A stretch of 64,000 bases of DNA, from assembly GCA_029378245.1 (NCBI GenBank), contig JARKIF010000026.1, positions 682,001 to 746,000 on the forward strand. Direction: 5' to 3'. The position numbers were made by a program, and so were the translations under genes. The notes beneath the pieces were generated by a model, which saw only the letters and a program-made list of their open reading frames with translations, had not been told where the DNA came from and did not search any database. Of this stretch, positions 33,465 through 43,487 are shown piece after piece; position 1 is the stretch's first letter, and each line of letters opens with the position of its first letter. The stretch comes from Roridomyces roridus (taxonomy: Eukaryota; Basidiomycota; Agaricomycetes; Agaricales; Mycenaceae).

Positions 33465-33695
33465 TCCAGTGGACTGCAATGCAATGGGCAGGACTGCCAA
33501 ATCATGTTGGATTGACTGCTCAAAGCAGTCCCAGCAACTGCTTTTGGGCAGTCCGGGTGACTGCAAAAGTGGCCAGATTCGAGTTGTACGGATTGCCTTT
33601 AGGCAGTCAACCGGATTGCCTCGGTAGTTGGGTGGATTGCTTTCGGCAGTCGTCCTGACTGCTTCCAGGCAATCAGCCGGATTGCTTTTCCTTCC
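33465..33695. repeat. GCAGTC/GATTGC cluster, copy 2
   Basis: At least fifteen GCAGTC, GACTGC, GCAATC or GATTGC hexamers lie in 230 bp, often as GGATTGCnnnnGGCAGTC pairs. It lies immediately left of the segmental duplication at 33.82 kb. Confidence 0.6.
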
Positions 33696-33821
33696 CACAG
33701 TGTCTTCTCAGGCTGGTTCGTCCGTGTTGGCAGGAGCGACCTCCGCGGAAAGTCTCTCGACATCATGTGGGTGGCCCGGGGAAGGCAAGGGTAGTGCGGG
33801 CTTCTAGATGTCCCAAGTCCC

Positions 33822-35160
33822 TTGAGTACCGGCCACTCGGGAATCACGGCCGTGCGACCTGCGATTATCCAGGGACTACTCGCGAAGATAGGCCTGCGGC
33901 GGGCGATAAGATTTCCGGTGCGATTTTCCGGTGAGTAATTTTCCGGGACGGCGATTTAAGGCTGATAATGAAATCAAGGGACTGCCGGTCTGTCCGATAA
34001 TCAACCTTGGTTCAAGGCTCGTCGGTACGGCTACTTGGCTACGAAGATCGCTGCTCGGGCTCTCAGTTGCTCGGGCTCTCGTTGAACTTCAGTCCGGTTG
34101 GAATACTTATCAAGTAGCCGCGGCTTCCGACAATCCAATGACGCCGGTGTTAATCACTCATTTTCTTGAACCACCTCCTCTGGACCGAGCCGCCGGTGAT
34201 GGGAAAAAGGGATGGGGAGAACAGGTGATCATCCCGAATCCAACGGGCTTCGTGCCGCCCACTAACAGAGGGTGGGATCCATAACCTTCATTATCATGCT
34301 CGCTACGGTTCTGGCATTTTCTACAAAACTTGTGCGTTCATTTCCATTCGAGTGTGCACCGAAACCTTGCAGACAATAGGTGATTGTTTCCTCCCAGCTG
34401 ACGCCTGTCGTAACTCTCCGAGGCTCCTGGTAAAAGACATCGTCCACACCATTCGAGAACCTCGCGCCTGAGTGAAACCCCTCGAATTATCACACACAAT
34501 CTTTGAAGCACTGGCAGTTGAATCTACATATGCATTCAAGGGTGAGCCGGAGACGTGTCTCGAATTGACTCGGTCCACCACGTCCGCCGTCTCACCGCAC
34601 AACGCCGACCCGATTGAACTCACCCAGTCCTTCTCTGCAGAGGAGATCTAGTCCGTCTATTGCAACGACCAGCATCCGTTTTACACTTGAGCCAGGACGA
34701 CACGGAGCTTGTATCTAATTACCCAGAGCGACGTAAGCAGTGGCCGGTCGTTGAATTGTTCAGCTCAGTTGGGACTCGAAAAAAATTGAGAATCCAGGCA
34801 CGCCGAGTTGTTCACTCTGAATCGAGCACGCGCACAGGATGCTCGCTTGCAACAAGGTCCTTTCACGCCTCACAAAACTCGGCAATTGCAACTCGACCAA
34901 GGATGCATTCAATTCGACTCGCATCGCAAACTATGTAAGATTATCGAATGGTAACTTATAAACGAAGTAAGTACGCAGTCTACGCGAGTAGCCGTTCGTA
35001 TCGGCGCCACGCAGCGCGCCCACCCTCGAGGGACAAAACGACCCCTGCATGCCCGTAGGCGAAGGGGCGCAGTGTATGCCGGTATCCGACGGGGTCGGCA
35101 TATACATATGTGTGCCAGGGATTTAGTGGGAAGAGGTAGGGAAAACCGCCAACGACGGCC
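33822..35160 (+). repeat. Second copy of the segmental duplication, lacking 6.3 kb
   Basis: 33,822-34,673 matches 1-742 and 34,676-35,160 matches 7,046-7,520. The two blocks are adjacent here, so the DUF4419 body and the whole membrane gene are absent. The junction reads GCAACGACCAGCATCCGTTTTACAC. The parent breakpoints share AGC, which suggests deletion through a microhomology. The stub of the DUF4419 frame (PIELTQSFSAEEI then stop) remains at about 34,610. Confidence 0.85.
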
Positions 35161-35171
35161 AGACACACTGC

Positions 35172-36204
35172 CTACGCCGCGACGCGCAGAGCGGCCTGAT
35201 GGTGATGATGATGGTGCCGCGGTATAGGGAGGGAGTGCAAGAAGGAGTGTATCCGCCCGTGCCCATGCCCATGGCGGCTAGCTTTTGAGGACGTCTTCCT
35301 TGGGGCGGAGACGAGGACTGGAGATGGGTGGTATTCGTCTATGTCCATGGGATCAGGGAAGGTCGAATGTGAGATGGGTGTGGGCGGGGAGAGGCTGCCG
35401 ATACTCGAATGGGGGGAGGAGGGCTCGAGGTCGGGGCAGCCAACAGGGGAGGATGAAGATGAAGAAGAGGAAGAGGCGCGACGTAGAGGCTCCACTTTGA
35501 GGAGAGGAACGCCCTCGGCCTCAGCCGAATGGATAATGCCCTCCCGATGGGCAAGCACGTCCTCCACACTCACACCGAGCTCCCAATCCAGCACCTCGAG
35601 AAATTCCCTCTCGATCCGACCGATATCCCGCTTGCCGAATACACCCGTACACAAAGCCCAATGGACGTTACGCAGGGTGCTGTCGTTGGTGTACTTTGAC
35701 GCACAGATGAGGGCACCGAGGAACACGCGTTCGAGGGCCCATTCTTCCAGTGCGATGGAGAGGTGATGGCGTGCGCGGGTGAGGTAGACGAGGGTCACGA
35801 GGACGTCGGTGGCGGAGACTTCTGCCCGGGAGATCACGGTCGTCACGAAGGTGGTGAATTTGTGGAGATGGGCAGGTGTGCGAGTAAACGACGGGGTGAC
35901 GCCGGAACGTTGCAGGGAGTAGGAGACGGCAGAGGAGATGCGGGAGACGAGGTAGGCTGGATGATGTGTGTTAGCGAAAAGTGTGCCAAAAGACGAGCAG
36001 ATGCGTACCGATTACAGGCTGGGAGACCTCGACGTCGACGAGCTCGAGGAGCTCGGGAGAGTGCGTGGCTGGGTCTACGAGAGAGGCAGCATGCACAGGG
36101 CTGTTAGTCTTGCTGCTGCTGGGACTCCAGGAGCTGTAAGCGCTTGAGGTGCTCGGAGACGAGCTCGACGAGGCAGAGGACGAGTCAGACGCCGGAGAGT
36201 GCAT
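35172..36204 (-). CDS. Cyclin, Pcl/Pho80 type
   Basis: A regulatory partner of a Pho85-like cyclin-dependent kinase. Two exons: 36204-36009 and 35956-35172, with a 52-bp intron (GTACGC donor). The N-terminus is Ser-rich. The cyclin box includes FTTFVTTVISRAEVS, ALEEWALERVFLGALICASK, YTNDSTLRNVHWALCTGVFG and RIEREFLEVLDWELGV. The C-terminus is disordered with a Ser run and a His run (HHHHHH) before the stop. The split codon at the intron restores PVIAYLVSR. The gene stops only about 12 bp from the segmental duplication; it appears intact. Confidence 0.92.
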
Positions 36205-37396
36205 CGTTGGGACTGCGGAAGGCGAGTCGATGGGTGACTAGGACGGCCATGAGCGCTGTGTTTTATAAACGTGTACGGAAGTTTCTGAATCTGAGTCACG
36301 GCCGGAAAGAAAGGGATTATGAAGCGGTGTTTTTGTAAGCCCGCTTTTGGAATTCCGGAAGCTGCCAAGATCTGTCATCACTCTTCCTCCCGTTCGTCAG
36401 CTCTCCGCCGACGCCTTGCCACAGGATTCTCCGGTCCCATTTCCTTGCTGCAGCAGAGTATCTCTTGCAAGAACATACCCCGGAAGATGTCGGGCGAGCT
36501 CACCCGAACCGGCACGGCATGTCTCGGACAATTTGCCACGCTCAGTCAGCAACATTGACAAACCTGCGTCTCCGAGGCCTCCTCTCCCGTGTCATCTCGT
36601 TCCCGACTTGCGTGGACGTCCGCCGAATACGCAATACTCTGCTAGAACATTCGACGAACCCGAATCACTCCGTCCGACGTCGATTTCGTCGAGTCACGTC
36701 AAGTACACTGCTGCTGCTATTTGCTATTCTGCTCGCTCTGCGACTAAAGGACTATGAACCTCAGCTCCCTGTGCCGAGGCCCGACGGACATTCGAATTTC
36801 ACTTCTCCGATGTCCACTCGATCGCTATCGATCTACCCATTCCCATACTTCCTTGGACCGCAATCCGGATCTGCATGTGGACGATAACCTTTTTCGGCAG
36901 ATATCTTAGGCACCCAGTGGGAATCGAACCCGCTCAATTGTTGGGGTTGCCGCGACTGCTTACAGAAAGCTCGATTGGGCGCACCATCGAACCGGTATCT
37001 CAGCACGTCCATTCCGCGTCCTCAATAATTCCTTTTTTAATTTGGGTTGAATTCGGGGAATGCGTTGGCCGTTGGGTGACGAGGAGAGGGGGGCTACGCG
37101 GGCGGCGTTTGGGAGCTCTAGGACTCGTACCTAGCTAGCGATATGATATCTGCCGAGGGCGTGGGGATGGCACGGTTGAGTGATGTATGTGATGAGGGTC
37201 GCGCAGGTTCTCTTATCACTGAACTATCACTGCTAAAGATCAACTGAACTGCAAGTTACAAGGTCATTGAGCCAACAGAATGAGAATTTTCGTTGGGGTC
37301 ACAGATTCGACTTGGAGGCCAGTCAGCATCGTCAAGGTGTTCGATCATGCTGATGAGGGGGGTCTCAATGCCCCCAAATGCTACCCGCCATCCATC
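36205..37396. other. Intergenic, with one tRNA-like remnant
   Basis: The first part should hold the cyclin promoter (read leftward). At 36,909-36,990 the minus strand has GCGGGTTCGATTCCCAC, a T-arm-like hairpin, but no matching acceptor stem and no T-run downstream. No coding gene supported. Confidence 0.45.
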
Positions 37397-37486
37397 TGTT
37401 CCGTGGCCCAGCTGGTTAAGGCGCACGACTGTTACGGATTTATCCATTCAATCGTGAGATCGAGGGTTCGATACCCTCCGGAACAG
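37397..37486 (+). tRNA. tRNA-Asn(GTT) with 16-nt intron
   Basis: A full cloverleaf: acceptor TGTTCCG (37397-37403) pairs with CGGAACA (37479-37485), with G as discriminator. The D-arm contains AGCTGGTTAAGGC, the anticodon stem is CACGA/TCGTG, and the T-arm is GAGGG-TTCGATA-CCCTC. The loop CT-GTT-A is interrupted one base after the anticodon by an intron at 37,435-37,450, the normal eukaryotic position. The removed product is 74 nt. It is the only clearly standard tRNA gene I found in the window, and it is on the plus strand, opposite to the tRNA-like array. Confidence 0.93.
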
Positions 37487-37760
37487 TGATGGCCGCTTTT
37501 TAGTTGATGTTGACGGCCTACTGGGTGTTGTAGCGACGTAATATTTTGAAGCAAGAGTCTGTGCGGATCACCAAGAATCATGCCGCACAGTTGGACCCTT
37601 TCCACGGCTTATCTCACCTCGGATCTCCGATACATTATTGAAATCAGGCGACGCCGTTCCGCGTGCCCGATAATATTCAAGGCAAACTCTATCACTCGGG
37701 GCGCTGGAGATCTGGGTTGTGTACCTTACGGAGTCAGTCGCTGCATATCCGTTGGTTCCG

Positions 37761-38521
37761 TCAAATCTGATATCCCATAGTCTTGGAGATGCACAGGCTA
37801 CTGAAGGCAAGTGCAGTCCCCCGATTGGTCAGGATAGACAGGCGTTGGAGTACATCGACAACGTTGGGGTAGTCGGTCCATGTGAGGAATACCTCGGGGA
37901 TCCCGTATGAAAATAAATCCACCATAGACTCTGGGCCCATGTACGCGTGTAGGTTGGCCAGAGGCACGCAGCTCACGAGGGGAGTGGGGGGAGGAGGATA
38001 GTCGAAGGAGGCGCTGACCAGACTGATCCGAGCAACCAGGGTGTGGCGTTCGAGGAAGGATTGGACGATCGGCCTGATATCGGGTGGATTGAAGCAGGTA
38101 AAGTAGGAGAGTCGGCGGAAGGTACAGTTCCGCAGGAGTTCGTGGCAAAGAGAACCGGCGAGGGGAGCATGAAACCATAATTTCTCCAGCGAGGACATGG
38201 AGTTCAGGATAACGTGTTTCTGGGCCAGCTCCCCCTTTTCTCGTGCGCTGAAACAATCATGAGGCGACAGGGGCGGACATGGAGGAACACATACGAAAGC
38301 CTGGAGCTGTCCTCCGATGCATCCACCATAAACCAGCACACGAGAGGAGCCAAGACCGGGTTCCACGACAAGGACCGGAGGAATCTTTGTAGCGCCCTAT
38401 AAGATAACATCTCCATCGTGAATCGTGATTCGTAGCTTTCTTCAGGCTTCCTTGGCCGACTGGGGGAACGTATCCTTGACATCCTCTTCGACCCAGAAAG
38501 AAGCCATGCATCTATATGCAA
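37761..38521 (-). CDS. F-box-like/LRR-type protein fragment
   Basis: Two exons: about 38521-38306 and 38257-37761, joined by an intron with GTATGT donor and TTTCAG acceptor. Phrases such as SYRALQRFLRSL, SLEKLWFHAPLAGSLCHEL and FLTWTDYPNVVDVLQRLSIL look like the repeat region of the large agaric F-box families. No F-box itself is visible and the left end is not certain, so this is probably a partial or decayed copy. The function, if any, would be substrate recognition for an SCF ligase. Confidence 0.45.
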
Positions 38522-39402
38522 GGTACGAATCGAACGGCGCTCACTGGCACGTCTGCGTGGACTTCGTTCGACGTGAACTCAGCCACTTGCCTGAATGAAA
38601 ATCAATTTTGAACCACTGATGTACATTGCAAATATGTAAGGCTCTGAGGCGTACGTGCACATCGATATCCCGTGTTCCCAAAAAGACTGGATGGCTTCCT
38701 TCATCGTACGACGCAGACCCGGATCGAACGGCGTGCTCACTCACAGGTGCCCAGTGAGCAGAGTCTCACTGAGGCTGGTGTCTCTATATATTCATGGCAA
38801 ACCCTTGACAAGATCGCTGTGCCGCCGCTTCAACCCAATCGAGTCTGGATTGAGGAACCACTTTTCATACACCCATGTTACTGACTTGAAGTTGATGTAC
38901 GCTCGAGCGTACGGGCCAGAAAAGAGTGGCGTGCCATGCTTTGCAAGCTCCGATGTGTCATTTCACAAATGAGAAAAACTTTCCGGTGTTCCAACACCAT
39001 GATACTTGCACAATCGAACTTCAATGTTGTTATGCAGGTCTTGGGGTAGGTGAAAAATGTGAGTCCAATGTCCTTTTTTTCAAGTTTGAAGGCCCGGATC
39101 GAACAGGCAAACCGAACTCGTTTGGACTGGGCCGCCGGGCGGCTGCCAGTATTGATATAGACGGTTGAGTGAGATAAATCATTGGGTGCCAACTACATAT
39201 GCCTATCTGAACCACTCGGAAGCGGCTGTGTGCTTCACGTTTGAGAGGCGCGCCTGTCAATACTTATTGGGCTTTTGAGAAATGATACTGAACCTTAGAT
39301 CTATGCATATGAGAAAAAGTCGGATACAGCAGCGTTCCAGAATTGACTGTCGTGGCACCGGTTGAAAAAAAGGTAATCACTTCGATACAGACGAATGAGC
39401 TC

Positions 39403-39494
39403 GGGACCCGAGTCGAACGAACCCCGCACTCTGCTCCGATGAATCATGTTACGAGCGAATACCCTGTCGGCGTATAGAGTCTTGTCTGGTGACC
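39403..39494 (-). ncRNA. tRNA-like unit, family 2
   Basis: On the minus strand it runs from CACCAGACAAGACTC to GTTCGTTCGACTCGGGTCCC. The 5' CACCAGACA block is shared with the units at 41.9, 42.6 and (as CACCAAACA) 42.8 kb. A T7 run lies about 35 nt past its 3' end (plus-strand A-run near 39,365). Confidence 0.4.
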
Positions 39495-40110
39495 TGTGTA
39501 GCACGATGTACCAGGGCGGGCGGAAAACATTGTTGGGAGTTGGTTGGGAGTCAAGTCTGGTAAAAAAATGTCCTGCACTATGCACCTTTTTCATGAGGCC
39601 TCCGGAATCGAACGGGCAGACCCATGTCGCCAGCGGTAGTGCTCAGGCGATGATTGAGACTGTTGTGAATACACGGAGATCATCTGCGTTGCGTTGAAAT
39701 GAAAGGGGAGCCTGATTTTCAGCGAACACCGGTTCCCATGTAGAATGGCTGGGAAATTGAGAAACCTGAATCCCGAAATGACCCCGGATTCCCATGTAAA
39801 ATGGCTGGGAAATTCAGATTCTGGGATTCCGAAACGACCTGCATGATGCATCATGAATCGACTTAACTGAGCGAGGAAACCGAAAAAAAAAATGCAATCC
39901 GGTTCTGCCACAGGGAAAGGGCCCGAATCGAACGGGACAGATCCTAGCTCACCTGAGCTCACATCTTGTTACATGCAAGTAGATGTCTAAAAGCGAGCAG
40001 TGAGGTTCGGATGAGAATCGAGATAAACATGCATGGTGTGCGTACCGTGGTGGAAAAAATGCTCCGAGTAGTAAGATCGAGAAGCCGAATCGGACGGAGT
40101 GCCACCGGAG

Positions 40111-41706
40111 TATGGGCGATATAGTGTGCAAAAAGTATTTCCCACATCTTGCCCATTTTCCGTGTAATTTAACATACAACTTCACCTTCGGCACTACAAC
40201 TTCCATCTGGTTTGCAACTTTCATGCATACAACTTGAACTCAGGCAACTACAACTTGAACCCTAGGAAACTACAACTTGCAGCTCTCGGTTTGCATGTTC
40301 AAAAATGGGGAGTACAACTTGGAATCTTGCATACGCAACTTGCCCCTGATGCAACTACAACTTCTAGTTATCAGGTTGCAGCTTGGTCCAGATCTCAACA
40401 ACAAACTTGAGGAACAGTGGATACTAAGATAGATTTCCGCCCTCTGCTGCCTGTGTTCAAACAGGGAATATTCTCTGAGTGGGGATTATATTCTGATAAG
40501 TACAGGGGAGTTCAAAATAGAGAGAATATAGGGAGAATAAGTATACCGGTACTGGCCCTGCACTAAAATCCGCTGAGAAGGATCGAACAAAGCAGTGATC
40601 ATACTTCATAACTGCCTATGGCCGCATACATGAGGTGCGGGTCGTTGTTTGACTCTCCGCCGGTGACCCGTGGTGAGCAATATTAGCAGCCGGAGTTGAA
40701 ATTCCTACCAAACCCCGAGCTATTCCTTGCATTTGAAGTTGATACGGCATCACCAATCACACGGAATGGAGGGACAAATAGCGAACGTTCACTCACCGTG
40801 GGAGAATGGATGGGCAGCAAACTCAAATGGAACTCTCAATGGCGGTCTTCGCGTGATAGTACCAGACGGAAAAAACTGAACAATAATAAGTATTGAATAG
40901 CGTGAATTTGCATTTGCAGTTCATTTCCTAACTATGGGTCGTGATTCCGAACCGAGAATGCCTAGTGCCCATGGTGCAAGACCCCCTAAGCTATCTACGA
41001 GTTGAGCCGCCAGAAGGCTATCAATCGCGGGTATTGGATCGGGGGCCCCGCCGACGATCTTGCCACCGGGTCCCATCCTTCTTACGGAGAGGACACCGGC
41101 CAGCCCCTTCCTCCACTTGATGAACTCGCCAACGACCCGCTCGCAGGGGATCATACGGAGTCTGGCGGATGATGGTCATTGGGGTATAGATGTGTATTGC
41201 ACCGCCGTGCTCATGGCCACCGAATACTTCACGGCCAGCCCTCAATCCGAATAGAAGAGTATCTAGTAATTCATTCGATGCATAGAGAGCAGTCTAGCTA
41301 TTCAAGCTCTCTTTTCTGTGCCTCATACACTGCCGAGGCTCTCCGTCCCGCCAGCATCAGTACACCGGAATCATTCGGAGTCTCCGGAATCCCCTGGGAG
41401 CATGCTAGTACTGGGCCAACCATACATATACTAAGTCATGATCAGAAGTTGCAAGCCACCCAATTTAAGTTGTGACACTGAATGTCGGAGTTGCAAATCA
41501 TCCAGAGGGAGGTTGTCTGCACACTTTTGATAGTTGTGCTTCTTCACTTCCCAGTTGTATTTCAACCAGGTTGCAGGAAGGCTAGCTGTCTTGCTGCAAA
41601 TGGGAGTTGTTGTTCAGAAGTTGTAGTTGCAAACTTGTAAAACCCAAGTTGTAATTGAATTTTGAGCTGAAGTTGCAAAAACTTTTTGCACAATATATCT
41701 GCCATA
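40111..41706. mobile_element. 1.6-kb TIR element with subterminal ACTACAACTT repeats
   Basis: The ends read TATGGGCGATATAGTGTGCA on the left and, on the other strand, TATGGCAGATATATTGTGCA on the right. CCGGAG flanks both sides (40105-40110 and 41707-41712) as a 6-bp target duplication. ACTACAACTT(G) motifs repeat about ten times inside the left end and in reverse complement inside the right end (about 41,447-41,660), as expected for transposase-binding sites. No transposase is visible. The middle (40,921-41,250, minus) has a more protein-like frame, EFIKWRKGLAGVL followed by a Gly/Pro/Leu-rich stretch, that may be a captured gene piece. Confidence 0.8.
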
Positions 41707-41878
41707 CCGGAGTCCCAAGCTGGTGCCAGGCACTCTCTGTGCGAAAGGTTCCTGCATTTTCACATGTTATCTCGAACAACCCGACTTTGAGACCCAGAGG
41801 AGAGGCGTCATCTTACCAGAAAACACAATTGCAAAAAAAAAAACCGATCTCTCTTGAAACTCTCTGCCGAATGCACTA

Positions 41879-41967
41879 CGGACCCGACTCGAACGGGGGC
41901 CTTGCCTTGCCAGCAACCCAGCGCTGTGCACAGTAAAGTATACTTGAGTCTTAGATTGTGTCTGGTG
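41879..41967 (-). ncRNA. tRNA-like unit, family 2
   Basis: Begins CACCAGACACAATCTAAG and ends CCCGTTCGAGTCGGGTCCG on the minus strand. The T-arm stem CCCG/CGGG is intact. A T11 run (plus-strand A-run ending near 41,841) lies about 40 nt downstream. Confidence 0.4.
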
Positions 41968-42030
41968 TTTCGAGTCAAAGCACCGCACACTGGAACCTGA
42001 GACGTCAACTTTCGCATTGATACTTACTAG

Positions 42031-42341
42031 CACGGCGGGCAAAAGCCAGCGAAGGTCAAAGAAGCCTTCCTTTAAAGAAGGTTTCTTTGACATGGACAAT
42101 CCGTCATTGTAACTTGGTTTTTGAGATGCCGTTGATCCGGAGGTTTGAATTCCGTACAAGTCCATCACATGAAGTACAAAATGGAATTATTTTGACTAGT
42201 TGTGTGACAAAGCCGTGCATTCGCCGTCACCCCGGATCAACGGCATGTCAAAGAACAAGGCACGGTCAGGGAATGCCCATGTCAAAGAAACCTTCTTTAA
42301 AGGAAGGCTTCTTTGACCTTCGCTGGCTTTTGCCCGCCGTG
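42031..42341. mobile_element. 311-bp MITE with perfect 64-bp TIRs
   Basis: 42,031-42,094 and 42,278-42,341 are perfect reverse complements, starting CACGGCGGGCAAAAGCCAGC. TAG flanks each side (42028-42030 and 42342-42344) as a 3-bp target duplication. The CAC terminus with a 3-bp duplication fits the CACTA/EnSpm superfamily. A second inverted pair (GCCGTTGATCCGG) lies inside. The perfect arms imply recent insertion. Confidence 0.9.
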
Positions 42342-42390
42342 TAGGTGCGAGCTAAGTCCAGCAAAAGATGTATGTAGCTCTTCTATGAAG

Positions 42391-42509
42391 GAGACCCGGA
42401 TCGAACGGCAAAGGTGACTCCCACTTTTGTAAATACTCCGGCCAGGAACGTAGCGATGTATCATGTCGCCGATGTGCCCAGTGAAGAATACTTGGAGTCT
42501 GTCTGGTGA
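42391..42509 (-). ncRNA. tRNA-like unit, family 2, long form
   Basis: Shares CCAAGTATTCTTCACTG with the unit at 42.6 kb near its 5' end and has CCGTTCGATCCGGGTCTCC at its 3' end. The middle is about 30 nt longer than in its relatives. Confidence 0.35.
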
Positions 42510-42622
42510 CAGTTGTACATGATATTTCAACCCGACTGTGAGACCCAGAGAAAATTCAAGTTTTCACCAGACACTGGCAGCTGGGAAGAAAAAACTTTCT
42601 TTCCCTCTCCGACGAATGCGCT

Positions 42623-42713
42623 GCGGACCCGAGTCGAACGGGCGCCTTGTCCAGTCCTGCCGGCAGGAACGCAGCGATGTGAACAGTGAAGAATACTTGG
42701 ATTCTGTCTGGTG
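42623..42713 (-). ncRNA. tRNA-like unit, family 2
   Basis: Runs CACCAGACAGAATCCAAG ... GCCCGTTCGACTCGGGTCCGC on the minus strand. AGAATCCAAGTATTCT forms a D-arm-like hairpin and CCCG/CGGG the T-arm. A T6 run (plus-strand AAAAAA at about 42,590) lies about 30 nt downstream. Confidence 0.42.
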
Positions 42714-42818
42714 TTTTATATAATATTTCAACCGACCTTGATCAAGACCCAGAGAAGATTCACGGTTTCTCCCGACACTGGCAGTTCAAAAAAAAACACC
42801 TGTCTGTCCAACGAATGC

Positions 42819-42914
42819 GCACGACCCGACTCGAATGGGTGCCTCCCTGTCCAGTCCCCCGGGCAGGAACACGGTGTTGCGCTCTTCACAGTGAAGAATA
42901 GGTTCTGTTTGGTG
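42819..42914 (-). ncRNA. tRNA-like unit, family 2
   Basis: Runs CACCAAACAGAACC ... CCCATTCGAGTCGGGTCGTGC on the minus strand, a close relative of the unit at 42.6 kb. A plus-strand A9 run at about 42,788-42,797 would be its terminator. Confidence 0.4.
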
Positions 42915-43487
42915 TTTCACTGTAATGCGAGGATAGGAATTGGATAGGAAGGTAAGCCAAAAAAAGAGCAGTGCTTCAGATAAGTCCGGCAAAAGATGTG
43001 TCTTCGGTTGCTCTTCTATGAGGGAGACCCGGATCGAACGAGCACTGCTTCAAGCTTCAAGTCCCAAGTGATTAGCAGGAGGAATTACATTACATGGAGT
43101 CAGCTAAGGCATATGTAGAGAAATGGACGGAAAATCTGTGCGTGAAAACCTGGCTGGCATTACGAGGGAATCTCCCTACATTAGGCTGTGCAGGCAGCGG
43201 TACACCCTGTGGTACCGGTACTTACCCGTGAAGATTTGGAAAAAGAGTCATGGTCGCTCCGATACATGAGGTTGACCCGAATCGAACTGGGTGCCCAGGC
43301 TTTAAGCATGGGCAAGCCTTGACGAGATCACTCGAATAGTCGCTTTCTTTTAGCTTTCTTGCAGAAACACGGCCGTTCACGGCCGTTGGTCAGTATGTGA
43401 CCCGATCATCACGGGATTGCAGATCACTCAGCTCGTTTGATGATGACGACAGAGTTTTCTCGACACGGCTCACTTCCGCCCGCCATC

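Larger units (their letters stand above)
38522..43330 (-). repeat. tRNA-like array, right-to-left, family 2 region
   Basis: B-box-like GTTCGAnyC motifs on the minus strand recur near 38,527, 38,727, 39,098, 39,410, 39,606, 39,928, 40,090 (mutated), 40,580, 41,886, 42,400, 42,630, 42,829, 43,030 and 43,273. The better copies are listed separately. Between them are short A-runs (plus strand) that would act as Pol III terminators on the minus strand. Two TIR elements (40,111 and 42,031) interrupt the array. No protein gene is supported here. Confidence 0.6.

Noticed and set aside
36909..36990. Possible second true tRNA gene (minus)
   Set aside because: T-arm is good but no 5' acceptor strand pairs with TGGGTGCC and no T-run follows.
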